This document shows positions 11,055-20,851 of a stretch of 64,000 nt of DNA, in pieces. Under the pieces are notes generated by a model, which did no database searches, was not told the DNA's origin, and saw only the letters and a program-made list of their open reading frames with translations. Position 1 is the first letter of the stretch. Each line of letters opens with the position of its first letter. A program made the position numbers and the translations under genes. Origin of the DNA: Phytophthora hibernalis (taxonomy: Eukaryota; Oomycota; Peronosporomycetes; Peronosporales; Peronosporaceae); the NCBI GenBank assembly GCA_012656075.1, contig JAAKBF010000184.1, positions 124,001 through 188,000 on the forward strand. Reading direction: 5' to 3'.

Positions 11055-11881
11055 CAGACTTTGTCGTGAGGTAGTGCCATGTATGCAACATCATTGACAA
11101 AGGGACAATTGCTCGATCGGACATCGGAAGTCGTTACTATACTATAATAAGTGACATCAATGTACCTCACTGAAAAACTAAAACTAAACATGTATGCAAC
11201 ATTCAGGAAGGGAGACTAAGACGCTAGTGAGACTGGATCCATCTTCATTTTTCATCTACTGCGACCTCCATGGCAGTCATGATCTTTTGTTTTGCACTTA
11301 CTGGTATTAATACCTAGCTTGCTTGTGAGGCACAAGTTGTGACCGAACACAACGAACTTTACGCAAACGGCTGCTGGATCTCGGTGACGCAAGACTTCTC
11401 ACTCACATTTTCGCTATCACATCACCCATTCTGCTGGTAGCTACTGCTCATTCCTGATACACTTTTAATGTTGACAACGTCGATGCCCATTCCGAGCTGC
11501 GGTGTCTATCGGATGAGTTGTGCAGAACCACTTGAAGATGAAGATTTTGAGCGTGTGCTGCAAGCGGCCCGAGGTTTCAGCACATTCACATGTCAATAAC
11601 GCTCGACATGCCTCCTCAGTTTCCGAATTACCCAAAGCAAAGCCGCTTTCCAGAAGAAAGATCCTTTCATGTCCTGACTAAATCTAGCCGTGACATCGCC
11701 AATGCATGTTTTTTCGAGGGGGACGTGGTACTAAGCTAACATCCTCTTTAGCCTTGGGCTCTTGAACCCTGAAAACGGCTTAACAAACGAAGCCGGAGCC
11801 ACGCACTGAAGTAAATAATATCGGCAAGCTCAAAAGAACTTCTATGCCATAGAACGTTACAGATAAAATCTCTTTAATCTA
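11055..11881. other. Intergenic region, no supported gene
   Basis: About 0.8 kb between the GyrI-like gene and the 3' end of the effector-like gene, which are convergent. It is moderately AT-rich, and no frame of note or repeat was recognised. Confidence 0.5.
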
Positions 11882-12620
11882 CTATTTATTCTCTTTGTAG
11901 AACGTCCTGTACGCCTTGTAGATATCCACGTTTGCATCGAAAGTCTGCTTGCTTGTTGTGAGCTTCCTGTATGCCGCTGCTGGGTCTTTTCCATAAGGAT
12001 CCACTGTTCGAATTGCGCAGTCTCGAATTCTTTTGCAACTTCTTGCGGGCTCATCACCCTCTCCGGCAAATTTTGGGGACCTTCCACCTTCTTCGCCGCC
12101 TCGATCGCCCTCGCCACCGCGTCATCGCCATAAATAATCGTCAATGTTTTGATCAAATCCGTGTCGGCATTTGTGTTGTGCATGTTCCCTGGGTAAAGTA
12201 CGAAGTAATACCAAACAATGGCATTTGGGTTCGAGAAAAAGTTTCCAGATTCGTGTCAAGCTTTAACATGTGAAAGATAACATCTTGGGACAGACCATTC
12301 GAACGCCATCCCATCAACTGATGACCTTGCAAAAACCTGGCCCTTTTGAGGGTCTTCGGGTTCCTTCGCCCCAATTCCAGCATTCTCGCGACAGCTTCAT
12401 CTCCGTAAAACTTGGTGAGAACTCCGAGCATGGTCTGCATTTTTGTCGGGTTCTTCTTTTTGTAAATCCTCAGGTACGTCACCCAAGTACCCAACTTGGG
12501 GTTGGCCAGGAGCGTATTCATTTAATCTTTGTTGTTATTAAAAAGCTTTAGCGCCGTGAAGGCTTCGTCTGGCGTATTTTTCTGCTTCTGCCATTGCTTC
12601 ACATGGTTTGGAACTATGCA
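11882..12620 (-). CDS. LWY/WY-fold effector-like gene, N-terminus missing and frame-broken
   Basis: Leftward reading shows repeated helical units with the spacing and hydrophobic pattern of oomycete LWY/WY effector modules. Examples are LLANPKLGTWVTYLRIY, YGDEAVARMLELG, a second unit with YGDDAVARAIEAAKK, and terminal FETAQFEQWIL. Such modules usually form the C-terminal half of secreted RXLR-type proteins that act inside plant cells. No signal peptide or RXLR motif was found upstream, so this is a C-terminal remnant or the 5' part is disrupted. One-base losses at the A5 run 12236-12240 and near 11994 break the frame, and a TAA lies at about 12520 just before an in-frame ATG. It ends at a TAG at 11882-11884. 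Whether the product is functional cannot be judged. Confidence 0.6.
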
Positions 12621-12944
12621 ATGTCATATTTATTGGGTCGCCGAATCGAGGCCAATAAATAATTGCCTTATTGCCCATTGATTTCCAGGAACAGCATGAG
12701 AGATGGTGTCCACTCCATCGTATGGGAGGCGTCGCCACACGCATGTGAAAATGTTCGAATTCGTCCACGGCGATGCGTTCATTGGAATCAGGAGGGGGTT
12801 ACCTCGAGGGGGTTACCTCGTGAACCCTCCCGCCGCGCACACAGACTTCAGCGAATATCCACATCCCAACAGGCGTACCACATGTACACACAAAGATCAA
12901 TGCATATGCATGTATGCATCTGCTGCAATGAACGCTGTGATTGC

Positions 12945-15381
12945 CAGAGTTCGGTAGTAGTGGCAATTTTGGATTAGTAGTGCTAATGCTAATACTAACG
13001 AGATCTGGAAACGGACCTTAGCATTAGCATTAGTAGTTAGGCTAGAGCGTTAGTAGCAGCTCTACTAATAGTACTACTAATGCTCTACTAACGCCACTAA
13101 CGCGCTGCTTTCTGATACGATGCTTGCTTTCTTCCATTCCCCAGAGCTCAAGACAATTTTGGCGCAGTATCAGTTGGCGTTGAGCTCACTCATTGTCGGT
13201 CCTTCACCACAACGAGCTCGTAGCGAATGATCCTACCGAAAAGACACGTTCTTGAAAATCCGTTGAACAGACCCGTCCTAAGCAAGTTTTACACGAGGCA
13301 GCGTGGCAGCAGCAGCGCCATTCTGCATTTACACCGCCCAAGCTCAAACAGGAAAATCTGAACCCGCCCTTCTCCACCCTTTGTTTTGTAGAGGCTCGCA
13401 AGGTCGAGCTGCAGCGCGGTAGCTGCTTAGCCATAACCCACAACGCGATTGAGTTCTTGGCGGCCAGCCTTGCAGGCTTGACGTCCCGGTTCGCGGCGAC
13501 GCCGACCGAGGATGGAGCTCCAGCCCAACCAACTCACCCCGCAACACCACCTGCGCGCCCCCAGCCCGTGGCTCCTGTTTCTGCACGTCCAGCAACAACA
13601 CCCTCTGCGGCGACAGCAGCGATCATGCTCCAGCTTCCGCACCGCTGCGTGCAACACCAACACCATCAGTAGTGACGGCAACGGCCGCAGCACCAGAGCC
13701 AGCCTAAACACCAGCTCCGCCCATGTCGTCGGCGAGTCTTCCGACCCTTGAGCTCGCCACAAGCACTACCGTCGCAGGCAGCGACTCTCGTCGGCGCTTG
13801 AGGACACCACGCCATATCGTGCGATGCTCACCACACTGCCAGCGTCTCTCCCAGCTCGCGTGCCCGCGCCTCGCTTGACGCCCGGCCCAAACCCGCTCCC
13901 CGCAAACGACGCTTTCGATCTCGACGAGTTCCTCCGCAGCTTCAACAGCGGCTCGGCCCAACCTACCCTCGCACTATCCCAAACCAGTCACTCGGGCGGG
14001 ACACACACTGACCCCGTCACCGACCCTGGTCATCACGACACGTGGCGCCGGCCCCAGGATTCGGCATCGCTTTACTCGGCCTTCCTTGATTTTCTCCAAA
14101 CGCGGACTGATGGAGCGTTGGTTACCCAGTCCCAGACACAGACAGTCGGCGAAACAGACAATCTGGACCTTGAGGGCCCGTCGGTTTCCTGGACCCTTCC
14201 GAACAACCGCGGCCAACTATCTCACATAGCGGTTCGCAACCTGCGAGCAGCCAAGTTTCAACCGTCAGCGGTGCGCGCACGCGGCGACTTCGTCCCAATG
14301 GCGGTGCACAGTCTCGTTTCGCACCGTGTGTACACCCACTGGCTCACATCGGAGGGTCATCATGATACGCCGACCTCGTTCGCGATGCGCACACGGATGC
14401 TTGAGTGCGTCAATTTCGACGATAACCCGTCAATAATTGGGGCAACATACGGGCTACGCTTTGGTCGCCACGGCAAAAATGAACGTTTCCCTGTTTCTTT
14501 TTGCATGCTGAACTTGAGTATGCCAGCACCACGGGACTCGCACCACAAACCGGTATCCTAAACTTCGTCGAGCTGAAAATCTGAAGAATGAATTACTAAT
14601 TACTTCGTTATTTACTGATACTCTTGCACGGTCGGGCTAACCTGCGTTTTGGCTTTTCACCATTTCAATTATCCGCTTTGTTAAGAATGCTCCTAGTCAG
14701 CGTTGACTCCCCAGGTACATCAGGATAGTACATATATCCTAAATATTGCGCAGAATATAGACATGTTTTCCTGACAACGATCTTTTCTTGTCCTCGGACA
14801 ACTCTCATCGCCAGAGGTGAGAGGATCACTGCCTTTTTCAAACGACGCTCTTTGTCAGGGTACTAACTCCTCCAGATCACTGTCTTTACAGAAGTACCTG
14901 TGGACGCATTTGCGACTATAGAACCTGCGCGTTTGTCGCCTTAACTTTAACGTGAAGGAGGTACAGCAGAAAAACACTACATGTACAATTTTACCTTTCC
15001 GAGAGATCCACGTCCGTTCAGGTCGCAGCTCGTTACTGCATAAGTGGTGCACAGGACTCTTGTAAACGCTGCATGGAGATGCACGGCCTCCCAGGAACAA
15101 GCACTCTTGGTACAGCTCATGGATTGATTCGCGTACGAAGGCTAGCGAGGGATAAGAGAAATGAAAGCGGGAGAACGCATCAAATCACCCACCATGCGCG
15201 GCCTTTGAAGATCCTTCAATGGGTATCAGGATAGTAGTACTAATAGAACTACTAACGCTCTTTTTCGACTACTAATTTGATTAGCTGTACTAACGGCTCC
15301 ACTTGACTTCGTTATCATAATCATTAATAGCACTACTACTACTACTAACACTACTAATTAGCTCACTACTACCGAACCCTG
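12945..15381. mobile_element. hAT-like DNA transposon, 2.44 kb, with exact 8-bp target duplication
   Basis: The left end CAGAGTTCGGTAGTAGTG (12945) and the right end, read inward, CAGGGTTCGGTAGTAGTG (ending 15381) form an 18-bp TIR with one mismatch. The identical octamer GTGATTGC flanks both ends (12937-12944 and 15382-15389). An 8-bp duplication and CAGRG termini are hallmarks of hAT elements. Both subterminal regions (12960-13110 and 15230-15365) are full of short TTAGTAG/CTACTAA words, as expected for transposase-binding repeats. The interior lacks a recognisable hAT transposase (no BED finger, no C-terminal dimerisation block), so it is probably non-autonomous. Confidence 0.85.
13384..14561 (+). 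CDS. Unrecognised protein carried by the 2.4-kb hAT-like element
   Basis: Rightward coding-like region. A first segment (about 13384-13672) gives a helical stretch (ARKVELQRG...AIEFLAASLAGLTSRFA) then an Ala/Pro/Thr-rich linker. After a frame change, 13824-14561 gives about 245 residues, with an acidic patch DAFDLDEFLRSFNSG, a Ser/Thr/Gln-rich middle, and a compact C-terminal part containing VRNLRAAKFQPSAVRARGDF and NPSIIGATYGLRFGRHGK. It does not resemble a hAT transposase. It could be captured host sequence, a new accessory protein, or the remnant of a diverged transposase. No function is proposed. Confidence 0.4.
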
Positions 15382-15647
15382 GTGATTGCATGTGTATCTA
15401 ATTTCTGTCTAAATCAGAGACCTCTTGGGTTTGAACTGATACAACGATCAAATGGCCACCATGTTTGAATTACAAGCCAGTGTCTACTTATTCTGCGCCC
15501 CAACATCTTCAGCACCGCAGAACATCTCGAAAGCGAGTAGGGCGTACATACCGCTATAGCCACCACCATCTCAGGCATATAAGGCCGCAACCGATAGCGC
15601 TCCAACATGCATGGCCAACGAATACCAAAGCTTGATGTCAGGCGCCC

Positions 15648-15719
15648 GACTGCACCCGACTGCACCCGACTGCACCCGACTGCACCCGACGGCACCCGAC
15701 TCAACCCGATTGCACCCGA
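15648..15719. repeat. 10-bp tandem repeat (TGCACCCGAC)n
   Basis: About seven head-to-tail units of TGCACCCGAC, four exact and the rest with one or two changes. It lies between the hAT-like element and the Ulp1-like gene. Confidence 0.85.
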
Positions 15720-15822
15720 ACTGGCAATGACTGATCTACGATGTACTCACGGACCGGGTAGCTGCGTTCCTTTGCCACAATACTTGTACGCCGCCTCGTA
15801 AACGTCCTCTCGTAGTCCCTTC

Positions 15823-17640
15823 ACTACTCTGGTATTTACGACGGTGTCGGGTTCCCACCACGCTTTTGTTGGATCGAGTCCGGAAAACCTACCGCGGACG
15901 ATGAAGCTGGATGCAGCTCGTTTCGAGTTAGCGACTCTTCGTTAACAGCGTTCCGACGCAAGGTTCTTAATGGCACCAACAAATTTCGCGTATCTCACGA
16001 TGTTGCGACGCGAATAGCCGACATCATGAGTCGTAACGGTACACCTGTTTTCACCAAGATGCTGGTGGCTTTAAAGTGCTTTGAGGAGATTATAGTTGGT
16101 GGTGATGTTCCGTTTGGCTCTGAAACTTCGGTGCGGTCTGACCGACTGTCAGAAGTGAACCCGCTCTTTCAGTTAACGACAGCGGTGCCAACAAGCGACG
16201 TGGTCGTGAGTCCCAGCGAGGATGATGGTCGTCCAACGCTCGAAGCTGTCACAGAAAAAGATCAAGGGTCTGAACCAGGTCACATTGACGGAGTGGCACC
16301 AAGCGAAAGTCACACCGACGGGGTGTCATTCATCGAAAGTCACAATGGTAAAGTGTCAACAATCGACTGTCACACAGACCGTGTGCCAACAAGTGAGAGT
16401 CACAATGACGATGTGCCTCCAATAGAGAGTCACAGCGTCGAAGTGCCGAGAATTGAAAATCACATTGCTGGAGTACCAGCACCTCAAGGACACCCTCTTG
16501 GAGAAGCAAGCGTAAATGCTGCTGGTTTAACTTTGCCTGTGAAGAGACGAAGTCGCGAGGACCCCAACCAGAGCTCAAGCTCCAGTGAGGACGTTTCTTT
16601 CTTCGTCTCAAAGAGTACCAAGAGCAGAGAATGCCCCAAATACGGAAAGGCCAGAAACAGAAGAAAAACGACAACGAATGACAGACTCGCGCAAGATGGC
16701 CACGAATCTGGTCCAAGGGACACTTGTACCAGTGTTCACACTCTCAAATGTATCGCGAGTGCTGAAATCTACTTTCAGTTATGAGTCTGCTCCCGAGTTT
16801 TTAGCTGGTTTCACCGTGAAAACACTGGGCCCCAGAAAACAAGCTATTGCTAAGTTGATTGCCCCTCACGAGTGCGCTCGTGAAGTTAAGTTTGTTTTTA
16901 CAGAACAATTTGTGGCGAAATGTCTCCGGCTTTTGGATGAGTATGCAAAATCACTCCCAGAGATCAATCAACCTGTCGGCATTCGAGTACCAAGGGTTGG
17001 AGTATTTAGCCAAGATCAGCTATACGTGATGGCTCAATATCATCACGTGATGCAAACTCTGACCGCGGCATCTGGCACCATGGAGTGGGTTCAATCGACT
17101 TCATTAAATCGACTATCAGTACCGCCTGGTCTCGATGAATACCTAAATATTGGTAAAGATAGCGCTACTGCAGCAATTCGGAGTTTGATATTGACTATGA
17201 CTCGAGAATCGCCATTCGGACGGATTCGTAATGACGCTATATTACGGTTTTGTGAAGACGAAAGGCTCAACGATGACGCCTTAATGCACGGTATGACAAC
17301 GCTTCACGAAGAATACGGTCCGATTGGCATCGTTTCCCGGCGTTTTGTGGGACTGAAGATATCGAAAGTAAATACAAGATTATCGCAGGTAGCGAGCCGT
17401 TTCACAGCCGCAATGGATTCGTGCTACTTCCACTCCACCTCGAAAAAGCACTGGTGCGGCGTCGTGTTCGACCTGAAATCGACACCACAAACGCTCACTG
17501 TGTTTGACTCTCAGCAAAACGGACGCACTTCGAGGAATGCGAAACCATCGTCGAAACTTTGTTCGACGAGACCACGAAGTCGATGGTAACTGGACGAGAG
17601 GAACGTTTGAAGCAATCTCATCCTCGTTAACATGAATGTT
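15823..17640 (+). pseudogene. Ulp1-like (C48) cysteine protease gene of a MULE-type element, C-terminus lost
   Basis: Rightward frame beginning near 15823 with a conserved N-terminal region (DSSLTAFRRKVLNGTNKFRV), a low-complexity repeat section (16281-16490), and a basic Ser-rich stretch. After a frame change the 16700-17589 segment ends with the Ulp1 signature KKHWCGVVFDL...TLTVFDSQQN. This contains the catalytic His and Asp of the C48 fold. After 17520 the frame shifts again (HFEECETIVETLFDE continues). No catalytic Cys segment is present before the region meets the convergent MULE transposase remnant. C48 proteases are known passengers or fusions of Mutator-like elements; here the gene is on the opposite strand from the transposase. 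Confidence 0.6.
16281..16490 (+). repeat. 30-bp coding tandem repeat (seven units)
   Basis: Seven 30-bp units each start with CACA/CACR and encode a decapeptide of the type SHxDxVPxxE. Units begin at 16281, 16311, 16341, 16371, 16401, 16431 and 16461. Divergence between units is about 30-40 percent, but the His and Val positions are kept, so the repeat evolved under coding constraint. Confidence 0.82.
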
Positions 17641-18760
17641 CAGTGGACATGTTAAACTCCACCGCTGGTGGATATGTTTGACCGAAATTGCACTCTTGTT
17701 CGACACCAGTCGCCAATAGATGACATGGCGACAAGGTAGCAGCTCCGTCCTCATGAAAGTATAGGAGCATCTGTAAGTCTACATAATGAACAAAAGGAAG
17801 AGAAATGATAAGTTCCAATTCAATGCAAGAAATTGATTCAATACAAACTTACGCTTGTGTCAATGTGATACTTGCGCTCCGGTTCCGCCAAGGATGTGAG
17901 CTCAAATACGTGATCTTGCAGCTCTCGAATATTATACTGTGTCTTTCGGCCGTTCGCCACACGGAATTTTCTCAACGAGCTGGTGCGCGTCTTGACTAAC
18001 TTCCTTGGCCAGCTTTTCCAGCTCCGTATCCGCCCCGCTGTAACGCATATAGCCAACATCCGCCATCTTCTTCGCGTACTCCATTTCAGCGATTGACTGC
18101 AAGAGCATGAGTGTATCCACACATTCATCAAGCATCATGGTGGGCTTCAGTACGTCTTTTAAATGTCCCCAGGCGGCCTCCAGGCTAGCAAAACCACGCA
18201 GAAGAAGATGTTAATAATGTAACTCACCATGTTATAGTGATCGTGAAAGTCGTACAAATTGTTAGTGGTGTTGCCTAGATGAGGGACGTCCACCCGTCCG
18301 TAGCCGCTGCACATTTCTCTGCACTGGTACCAATTCGCGTTGAAGTATTTCAAAAATGAATGATCGGCCTCCGGAACGTCTTCATGTTGCATAATTTGCT
18401 TGCCTTCCACGATATAGTACAAATACTTTCGACCGGTCTCGTATTCAGCCTCTGTCTGTGCATTCAGCATCATGTGTACAGTATCTTCCACCTTGTCACG
18501 ATCCAGCACTCCGTATTCTCGTTTCGCCACCTCGGTTCGAAGGTACTTCACGACGTGAAAAATACACAGAAGAATGCGTGCACCAGGAAAAGCATCTCCA
18601 AGCAATGGAATCTCTCCAAAGCCCTTGTCCACAATGATGACGCGCACTTGATCCCAGGTGGGGTTGAATTACTTAAACGAGGTAATCGCATCAGTAAGAC
18701 ATCATGCACTCTCGACTTCCATGAGTGCGTGCTGCACGTACTGCCCCTGTATACAACATA
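17640..18760 (-). pseudogene. MULE transposase, 5'-truncated remnant
   Basis: Leftward frames match the second half of a Mutator-like transposase. They contain VRVIIVDKGFGEI (second catalytic Asp), LLCIFHVVKYLR (C-x2-H), GNTTNN then SLEAAWGHLKDVL (catalytic Glu block), and near 17,740 a SWIM-like MRTELLPCRHVIYWR. The Glu block is separated by a likely 77-nt GTACGA...GCTAG intron around 18180-18260. The N-terminal zinc domain and first Asp are absent. The reading stops at about 18,760, just before a gypsy LTR fragment, suggesting truncation by that rearrangement. In the SWIM finger the second Cys appears changed to Tyr. Confidence 0.7.
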
Positions 18761-18812
18761 ATAGCACGGAAGTCACAAGACCACAGCAGGGTCACAAAGT
18801 CACAATACAGCC

Positions 18813-18873
18813 CTAGCTGGGCGTAATCTGCGCCTGGTGACCTGTAAAAGCGCTCGCGTGCTGCCGTCGATCA
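18813..18873 (+). repeat. Gypsy LTR fragment, plus orientation
   Basis: About 61 bp nearly identical to 47107-47167 of the full element's 3' LTR (CTAGCTGGGCGTAATCTG...). It begins exactly where the nearby minus-oriented LTR (19981-20843) has a deletion, so it may be the missing LTR segment relocated and inverted. Confidence 0.7.
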
Positions 18874-19957
18874 TTTGGAGTCCTCAGCCTTCACGTCGCC
18901 CGTTTTATTCTCGGCCACCTGATTTATGGGGTCTGTCTCTCCCGCCTTTCCCGGTGATATCTCAGGATCGTCATCACCCACTTCTTCGTTCGAGGTTCCG
19001 ACCGCGGTCGTCCCCTGTCCCAGTTCGTGTGGCTGCTTGGGGTCCTCTTCCTGTTTCGGGGAGATGAACGTCACCATCACCTTGGACGGTCGATTCTATT
19101 CTTCCCCCTGGCTTGACGGCGTGTCTTCCCCTCGATGCAGGATTCCCTTCGGGGTCTCATAAGTCGGGTGTTCCACCAAAGGCCCATCGGGTCTGTCGCT
19201 ACCTTCGCCGGACCAGTGGTGGTCCGCCTCGCAAGTGGCACCATACGCGAGGTTCTGCCCCTCCTTGTACCGTCGCGAGTTTGCCTGGACGAACCCGAAT
19301 TCCCGCGGCAGAGCATCGTCGGCCATCCACCAGGCTAGAGTAACGAGTGAGTCAATTGAGACCGGCTTGTCGGCGATATTGGTTATCCGCAAGTACGTAC
19401 GCCGCCCGATCTTCCCTTAATGACAGAGGTTACCCACAAGTCTCCTCTGGTGACCCAGAGCTTCGGAGTGTTCTTATCCGATCGGAGGGGGCATCGTGCG
19501 ATCTTCCAGGGTCGATCTTCACGGAGTCCCCACTTTTCACCGTGAATGGGTGCATCTTCGCGCCATACAACGATCTTCTCCCGATCATCTGGATCCTCAC
19601 TTCGTCGGGTAGGCATGCCGTGCCGTCCGCAGTGTCGATGCGGACCCCTGCTGGCACCATGAAGTTCATCCCCAAAATCGTGTCTTGACCGACAAGCTCT
19701 CCGACCCATACGTTCAAGAAGTACACCAGGTTCCCGCCTAAGGTCACTTTGATCCGCGTTCTTCCCACCGTGTAATACGTCTCGTCCTGGATCCCGACGC
19801 AGTTCTGCGTCACGCTCATGTCGATCTGGCAGCCTACCTCACGAGTAAAGGTGGTGTCTATGGCGTCGCTCAAACCTGGCTATCCATTGACCATCTTCCC
19901 TCATCTGTTGCTCTTAACTTGGTTGTACTTGGTACCTGCAAAAACAAAGCACCCCCT

Positions 19958-19978
19958 GAATCCCGGGTCGCGGCACCA
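19958..19978 (-). promoter_or_regulatory. Primer-binding site (tRNA-His type) of the gypsy fragment
   Basis: In element orientation it reads TGGTGCCGCGACCCGGGATTC, two bases after the LTR end. It matches the 3' end of eukaryotic tRNA-His (acceptor strand TCACGGC plus A-CCA) with one mismatch. Confidence 0.6.
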
Positions 19979-19980
19979 GT

Positions 19981-20843
19981 TGTGGTGTTATGATTCCCAG
20001 AAAACGTCGTCAGTTCGGCTTCCACGCAACAGCACAACAATTCGTCGAGTCAGGTCGGCTATGTTGGGCTTGCGCAGGGTTCCTGTCGGTTCCCTTGAGG
20101 TTACGGTGTCCTGGGTTGTGCAGACCCACCGGCTCGTCGAATCAACGAGACTTGTCTTCGATTGGTAGCGAGAAGTGCCCACCCCGGGCCGACCTTGATC
20201 TCTTGGCGCTACCAGACGGCTTCTCTACAAGCTATGCCTCTCGGAGAACGACGGTAGACATAATCAAGCCCACGCAGGGACTTACCGGAAAAGTGTACGC
20301 TGTTCTTGGAGTTAGAATATTCTGCTCTGATTGTTATCTCTATGTCTTTGGAGATCCCCTTCGGGCTCTTCCCTATGTTCTTCTATCGGTCAAATACAAA
20401 TATCTAATGAAATGGAGTCGTTACAGATCTCCCTGCGACTTTTCGCTCAGTTCCGAGCCTTGGTGTCGAGCTGTTTCCTACCTCTTGGCGACTCTTCGCC
20501 CAGATCCTGATTTATCCCCCCAGTTGGTATATCTCCCTCGAGGCATATTCTCGCCAAGTCAACTTTCGCCGAGTCCAACTTTCGCCGAGTCGATTATCGC
20601 CGAGTCCAGCTAAGTACGATCCCCGTTTGAATCCGTTCCCTGTTGAGTGCGATGTATCCACTTGGCTATGTATCCACTTGGCTATGTATCCACTTGGCTA
20701 TGTATCCACTTGGCGGTGTACCCACTTGGCGGTACCCACTTGGTGGTGTACCTCTTGATCCTCTTGAGTGCGATGTACCCACTGGTCTAGCTTAGGCATC
20801 CCTAGTGTAGGGTTACCCTAAATCTGGATTTCCCTACACCACA
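19981..20843 (-). repeat. LTR of the gypsy fragment (863 bp, internal deletion)
   Basis: Termini in element orientation are TGTGGTGTAGGG...ACACCACA, the same inverted ends as the LTR at 33617. Compared with that LTR, about 0.2 kb is missing near 20090-20100. The U3 part (20645-20760) has a tandem ATGTATCCACTTGGCT repeat and several ACTCGGCGA motifs (20560-20610). Confidence 0.82.
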
Positions 20844-20851
20844 TACATGTA

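Larger units (their letters stand above)
18874..20843 (-). mobile_element. Ty3/gypsy fragment: 5' LTR, primer site, protease region; gag deleted
   Basis: Read leftward. LTR 20843-19981 is followed by a primer-binding site (19978-19958), a short leader, then directly a retropepsin region. That region has DTILGMNFMVPAGVRID, parallel to DLILGTDFMIPAG in the full element at 37.6 kb. A post-protease segment (19392-19096) is also homologous to 37.9-38.1 kb. The whole gag region is missing and pol stops at about 18.88 kb before RT. It is a different subfamily from the 33.6-kb element, since coding similarity is moderate. Confidence 0.78.

Noticed and set aside
16281..16490. Regular 30-bp repeat considered as a CRISPR-like array
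   Set aside because: Units are contiguous coding repeats with no spacers, in a eukaryotic protein-coding frame.
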